64,000 nucleotides of DNA from Prinsepia uniflora. Its lineage: Eukaryota > Streptophyta > Magnoliopsida > Rosales > Rosaceae. Positions within the stretch are counted from its first letter, which is position 1, and each line of letters starts with the position of its first letter. The notes under the pieces were generated by a model. It was not told the origin of the DNA. It was given only the letters and a program-made list of their open reading frames with translations, and did not search any database. Shown piece after piece: positions 58,280 to 64,000 of the stretch. The DNA lies in the NCBI GenBank assembly GCA_032719365.1, contig CM064872.1, positions 73,100,752 to 73,164,751 of the forward strand, in the 5' to 3' direction. Position numbers and translations under genes: made by a program.

Positions 58280-60922
58280 TGACAGGACCCGCCCCGTTCT
58301 CCCCTGGGGACCCTGGGGGAAGGCCTACTCTCATCTGACACGTAACTCAAAATACCACAAATACCCTTCCAAGGGTTTTATTACACAAAATACCCCTACT
58401 GGGGGTTCTAGATACACACCGGTGTGTTTAATACAAAAAAATGTCAAACAAGGGAAATGAGCATTATGTTCGTACTAATACAATAAAAGATAACACCTAC
58501 CCTTCAGGGTTATGTCTCGGCCCCGGAGTCGATGCCCTCATCGGTTTCCTCTCCTGAAGGGTCATGAAAACAGTTAAAGTGTGAGTGGACCAAAAATAAA
58601 GCAGTTATAAATTCATTTGAACGCATAAATATTCTAACCCTTTGTTTCTGTAAACATGCATGCATTCAGTAGAAAATAAGTATAATTAATTATAAAAACA
58701 TATAACATTTCTATACATATACGTATATCTATACAAAAACATATCTAGGAACACATAACATCAGATCAAATATAACTGTGTCTCTACATATCCCTTCCTC
58801 GGGATCAAAGGCTTGTTCGATACCAACTCGGGGCACACAGCCCCTAGGGAACAAATCCCCGATAATGGTCACGATTCGTATCTAAAGGTATGCACACCAC
58901 TCGGGGCCTCACTCCGAGTCTACTTCCAAAAATTCTCTTTCTAGGAGGCTCTATCTCCGGATCTAGTCCGAGCTTTATCTCCGGATCTAGTCTGATCATC
59001 TCTTCGGAATCTGGTCCGAGACCACAACATAACTCCCACTCCTGGAATGGGCTCCCTATGGGGATACTCATTCCGGGTAGTGGATCGTGACTCTCTAGGT
59101 CGACGTCTGGAGGTGACCAATCCGCAAGTTGGATGGGTATATACATATACGTATGAAAACCTTTGAAAAGCCATCTTTCCAAACTATGTCAAAACCTTTA
59201 CCCAAAATTTCTTTATAAACCAAACCTTTAGGCCAAAAGTCTCAAATCACCAACTCATTCATTTAGTTCACAAATCATTTCGAAACACCGTTGACTCCCC
59301 CAAATCGGAGTCAACGGTCGTTAAATAGGTCTCAAGCTCGATACGACCATTTCCACGCAAATCCGTGCATTTATTGAAATCCGTAATTCATTTATAAATT
59401 CCATCATCATAAAACATTTAGCATCAAACAATTTAGAAAACAAGTAAAACGATTATGCATGCATTTCATTTATAAAATAAGCGGTCCATTCACAACCAGT
59501 CTTTGCTGCGCTAACGAACCAGCTACACATGTCCTGAAGCTAAACACAACGTTCAGACCTGTCCAAATACACTTAAGGGTCACTAATTGACCCTACTAGG
59601 TCTAGCATCCAACCATAGAACGAAACCGGCCAGGGAACGCGCTCTTAACAAGCTTCCCGAGGCTAATTTCTTTAATTTGACCAACCTAACGATCTCCGAT
59701 CAACACGAAACTACCGGCATTGGATTTGTATCGTCGAAACCTTGAAAATGGTACTGGCCCCACCAAAATCACTGTTCACACGTGCCTAGTCAATGCGCGG
59801 TCAACGCTGCTACAGTACCGCTGACGTCAGCACACGTCACCCTCTGACATATGTCAGATGACACGTGTCATTCCCTGACTGGTCCCTGGTCTGACATTTC
59901 TAACAAGATCACGTCATCATGATGTCAAAATGACGTCAGCATGATGACATCATCATCTCTGTCATTCGGTTGATACCTACAGAGAACCTGCATGCGGTTC
60001 GGTTGGCCTCTACCGAGAACCAGCATGGCGGTTCGGTTGGCTTCTACAGAAAAACCAGAAGCGGGGCTGCTGTGACTCACGACCATGGCCTGATCAGAAA
60101 AAACATTCCCAGCCACCATTTTCAACGTCGTTGGTTCCTACACACTCGTCTCAGCCTATACTACTAGTCTGTAAACTCGGAAACGTGAAAGAAGGTCGGG
60201 CTTGTTACCTCTGGGTCGAAGACTCTCTGCCTAGTTCTCAGTTTTCCTCTTTGTCGCTTCCAGTGTCTTCCTCCTCGAACCAGTCCTCCGTGGTCCCCAA
60301 ATCTGTCGTCCTGACCTCCCTGTTATCTTGGTTTGGGCGTTAGTTCGAAGTGGGAGTGTGGGTTGAATAGTTGGGGTCCTCGGGTTCGTTTTTCCGTGGC
60401 TGGGTGGTCGTCCTGGTTGCAGACGGCGGCGGTTGACGATGGTGAGGACGATGATGCTGAAAGTGGTGTCCAGTGATGATGAGAGATCAATCTGGGAGGG
60501 GAGAAATCAACGGGGAAAAGATGGTTGCTGTGTTTGTAAACAAAATGGGTTTCACGGCTTTGAAGGAGAAAAACAATGGAAAATGGCTGGTTCATGCATC
60601 CAAGTTAGATGAGTGACATTTGTCACTCATCTGATTGGTTCAAGATTCCAATTTAACCAATCAACTCATTCCACTTGTCCTGAATCTCAAAAAATGAAAT
60701 AGTAGCCTGTATAATCCATGACACGTAACTTTCACTCCGGGTATCCGAATCCGGCATGCCGCCTGTCTATGAACTCAGGGCGATCTAAGTAATGGTCAAA
60801 GGTTTAAAGTCGTATGACGCTTCGGGTCAAAAGTCAACATTTTACCTTGATTAGGGGTAAAATGGTCATTTTACATATAATTTCCATTAATTTAAATAAT
60901 ATCGAAAATCCAGGTCGTTACA
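58280..60922 (-). mobile_element. Solo LTR S7 nested in L9
   Basis: Minus strand: TGTAACGACCTG at 60922 to GGGTCCTGTCA at 58280, 2643 bp. Perfect target duplication GTCCA (58275-58279, 60923-60927). It has one U3-end module, two TGACGTCA sites (59820-59945) and the palindrome variant at 60607-60632. Repeated CTCCGGATCTAGTC units occur at 58953-58992. Short frames inside are not genes. Confidence 0.9.
60607..60632. repeat. 26-bp LTR palindrome with paired change (S7)
   Basis: AGATGAGTGACA, TT, TGTCACTCATCT. Relative to the common form the outermost G:C pair has become A:T on both sides, so the arms stay perfectly complementary. Confidence 0.7.
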
Positions 60923-61083
60923 GTCCACGTCAGCCACTGTCGACCCACATGGACCCATGAGAGGGTGACACGTGGTAGTGTGTGAGAGAACTGTCAAAGA
61001 TGTCAGAGACACGTGGCACCAATCAGTGAGTGCCACGTGTCATGCTGTCAGACCTGACTGATATCAGACCTATTAGGCTAACA

Positions 61084-63832
61084 TGAAACGACCCATCCCA
61101 ATCCCATCGAGATTAACGTGGGATGCGTCATGCTCCCGTCTAACCTGAAATGTCAGACAAGGGATAATACGTATCTCAGCCCATACGGGGCTCCCAGAGC
61201 GCGCCGGGATCAGTGGAGGAGTGCGATGTCTCGGTCTCTGCTACATCCCGCATCCGTGATCAACCTGAAGAGCATTAAAACCATTAAGAACTGTGAGTGG
61301 AGGAAAATCAATAAGTTCATAAAAAAAACACATTTCATAAAAATATTATGCCCTTCACTAAAAAGTATGCATGCATTGAAGTCCAGTAATCAAAACATTT
61401 ACTGAAATAAACCGTTATGGCCTTGGCCCAAAAACCGTAAATCTAAAACCGAGTGGGCCACCGCCCAAATCCATAAACACAAATCCAACTGAAAAACCAT
61501 TTCATAGATCCAATAATCCATATTTACCTCATAACCATCTTCGGCATCTCAGATGCCTAGCGTCACAAACGCTTGACGTCTCAGACGTCATATTTCACGG
61601 TAAAAGTAACGCGTGCTACCCGGGGTTTCTCCGCGTCAATATCTCTGACATCTCAGATGTCTGACGTCCCAGACGTCCAATCATAGCAATCCTGCTCCTG
61701 AGTCACTATACGACCTGGTAACTCCATATAATAACCCCTCACAGGAAATGCACCGTGAATTCCCCAGTGTCCCAGACACCTGGAGAAGACCATCACATAT
61801 CCTCGTATCAAGATGGTATATGGAAAACAGTTTTACAAAGCTATTTCAAAACATCTCAATGAACCCTGCCCGAAATTCCCATAAAACATCACAAATTCAT
61901 TTAGAGTCCCCGACCTGAAATCACGTTTATGAAACATAGGGCCCCGATCCCGAAATCACATTTATAAAACTCAACTGGGCCTCATGCCCGATTTTGTAAA
62001 CCACTGGGCCCCTGGCCCGACCACATAACTCAAAAGGGTCTCAGCCCGATTTCGTAAACCAATTGGGCCCCTCACCCGATCACATAATTCAAATGGATCT
62101 AATGCCCAAGTTCATCTTTCCAAAACCAAAACCATGCCGTAGAACCATTATTAAACTCACAATCACATAGTAATAGCATAAACTCGTAAACTTTGAAATA
62201 CGTGTAAATACGAACTTACCTCGAAATATGTGCAATCATGTAAACCACCAGTGCCACAATCATCATCATAGGAATCACGTATGTAAAACATATAAAATAG
62301 TTACGCATGCATCACAGTTTAGAAAACGAAGTTCACTCACAGACCGTCCTACGATGCCGCCTCGATACGCGTGCTATATGCCTCTCCGGGCTAATCACCG
62401 TCATCGGGACTCCTAAACTTGTCCAAATCATACTAGAGGGTTACTAACTGCCTCATTAACCTCTCATTAAAACCCCGTAATTTTTCCGAAATTTTAACTA
62501 TTTTGAAACTCGATCCTAAACCTTCGGACACCCCGAAACATATCGAAACGACGTCCGATCAACACAATACCAGTCCCAAAATGTTCGTTACATCGAATAG
62601 ATGATTTCACATGTTAAAAGTTTCCCCAAAAAGCCCCTCATGCACCCCCACGCGTGGCCTGAACTCTCTGCACGTGAAACCCACACGCATGGGCACTGTT
62701 CATCTTCTTCCTCAGGCAAACCCGATTCAGACCGGTTCGGTCCAACCGAATCGGCATTCTTGGTTGAACACCCTAACTAGTCCAATTTCAGTCCATTTTC
62801 GGCCTTCCCAAATGATGATTGAACCGGCCACATTCCTCCGCCGTGTTCTCGACCTTCCGGCCATCTCCAGTCTTAGTTTTGGTTCCAACAGTTTCCTTTC
62901 AACCTCCAAGACATTACCCAATCCATCAATTCGATTGAAAACTAAGAACTCACGAATTATCATTTTCGAATCCAAACTTACTTTTCACTGGTTTGACAGC
63001 CACCGCCCACGGACGACCTCCATTCCACGCTAGAACAACTCCTAGAAACCTCCAGAACATCATATAAGTAACCAAATCAATCATCCAACTTCCTAATCCA
63101 AACTCACGATTTTGAGCTAAAACAGGGCTCACAGGTTTGGTTCCACAGTCACCACCGCCGTCCACGACGGTCATCGTCACTGACACCATCAACATCGCCA
63201 TCCCTCACACTCCAACTTTCCTTCACGAGTCATTTGCATCAGATGAGGTTTAGAGGGTTTATGGGTGATGGGGTTCACGGTTTTTGGAGGGATAACAGAG
63301 AAGGGTGCTGTTGCAAGATTAAGAAGAAGATGATGATCAGATTTGATGATCGAACGGTGAGGATGAGAAGATATGAGAGATGAGCGGCTGGGATTAGAAT
63401 ATGAATAATATATATAATTGACGAATGCGACAAGATCCCCAATTTAAGGAGAGTGGCCAATGGGATGAGTGACACTTGTCACTCATCCAAGGGCCCTACC
63501 AGAAATATCTGCCATTCATAATTAATTAATATTAAATTCAAATCCTGAGGCGTAAGTTCCCGATTTTGGTTTCGTGACTATAACTTCTCCTTTCGACGTC
63601 CGATTTCGACATGCCGCCTGTTTACGGACTCGTAACGTCCTGATTTACGCCACGGTCATCGGTCCTCGTACGTTTGACTCCCCAAGTCAAAAGTCAACAT
63701 TTTGCCCAATACTATAGGCAAAATGGTCATTTTACACCGTCCATCCGGTTTCGCTCAACTAATCATCGATTAATCTCACTAATCCTCCATTAGTCACTAA
63801 TCCAATCCCAGAATTCGGGACGGGTCGTTACA
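61084..63832 (-). mobile_element. Solo LTR S8 nested in L9
   Basis: Minus strand: TGTAACGACCCG at 63832 to GGGATGGGTCGTTTCA at 61084, 2749 bp. Flanks TAACA (61079-61083) and TGACA (63833-63837) match at four of five bases. It is the same subfamily as S1 and is uninterrupted. The 26-bp palindrome (63463-63488) has perfect arms. No adjoining coding region. Confidence 0.85.
63463..63488. repeat. 26-bp LTR palindrome (S8)
   Basis: GGATGAGTGACA, CT, TGTCACTCATCC, identical to the copies in the G1 LTRs although the surrounding LTR sequence differs. Confidence 0.8.
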
Positions 63833-64000
63833 TGACATCAGCTTGACGTCAGCCGTTGACCAGCGACGACCAACGTTGATCACACTTTGACTGGCGTATG
63901 GGGGCATGTGGACCTGAATTTCGAAGTCAAACTAGGAGGTACACCTACCCCACCTGCTGGCTATCTTGGTTCAGCAATGGTGCCATTGCTCTGTGTGTGC

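Larger units (their letters stand above)
57180..64000 (+). mobile_element. LTR L9 (plus), interrupted twice, runs off the window
   Basis: Starts TGTAACACCCCCG at 57180. Its sequence continues 57180-58279, 60928-61083 and 63838-64000 once S7 and S8 are removed, about 1.4 kb in total so far. It carries a partial 26-bp palindrome (57473-57499) and one U3-end module near 57335. A GACGTGGCA/CCACGTCAG-rich stretch lies at 58065-58275. The right end and any internal domain are outside the window, so solo or full-length status is unknown. Confidence 0.75.

Overview
The window is plant nuclear DNA, almost certainly from a eudicot, and about nine tenths of it is LTR-retrotransposon sequence. Evidence: primer-binding sites matching plant initiator-Met tRNA, Ty3/Gypsy chromovirus polyproteins of Tekay/Del type with LTRs of about 2.5-3 kb, a Ty1/Copia element, hAT-like AT-rich remnants, and one classical arabinogalactan-protein gene. 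No bacterial-style genes, rRNA or tRNA genes or CRISPR arrays were seen. The species cannot be named from the sequence.

Layout, left to right. 1-1444: AT-rich DNA with a hAT-like remnant. 1445-7182: a solo Gypsy-type LTR (S1) split by a second solo LTR (S2, 2129-5120). 7340-33922: shell of a Copia element (C1) with 88-bp LTRs. Its gag is cut at 8377 by a truncated LTR of another family (S6), and its integrase by a minus-strand Gypsy element (G1). G1 is itself broken by a solo LTR (S3, 14006-18494, containing another solo LTR S4) and by a rearranged LTR block with a 1.36-kb inverted repeat (20473-25159) plus about 3 kb of unclassified DNA. Part of the stack is present twice (9689-13175 and 28322-31807, offset about 18.63 kb), best read as a tandem duplication followed by deletion. 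33923-37262: the only gene-like island, with the AGP gene at 34814-35407 (minus) and hAT-like remnants.

37268-57041: a plus-strand Gypsy element (A) with TSD TATAC, whose 5' LTR was the target of a related minus-strand element (B, 39755-49441, TSD CTCCA). Both have recognisable gag-protease-RT-RNase H-integrase-chromodomain reading frames, but each carries stops and frameshifts, so neither looks autonomous. 57180-64000: start of another plus-strand LTR that runs off the window and holds two more solo LTRs (S7, S8).

The order of insertions can be read from target-site duplications: C1, then G1 in C1, then S3 and the inverted-repeat block in G1, then S4 in S3; A, then B in A. Shared LTR features point to common regulation in this retrotransposon group: arrays of TGACGTCA palindromes, a conserved 26-bp palindrome, and a U3-end module present once or twice. 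No new protein-coding system was found; the most unusual material is the rearranged and regulatory LTR sequence.
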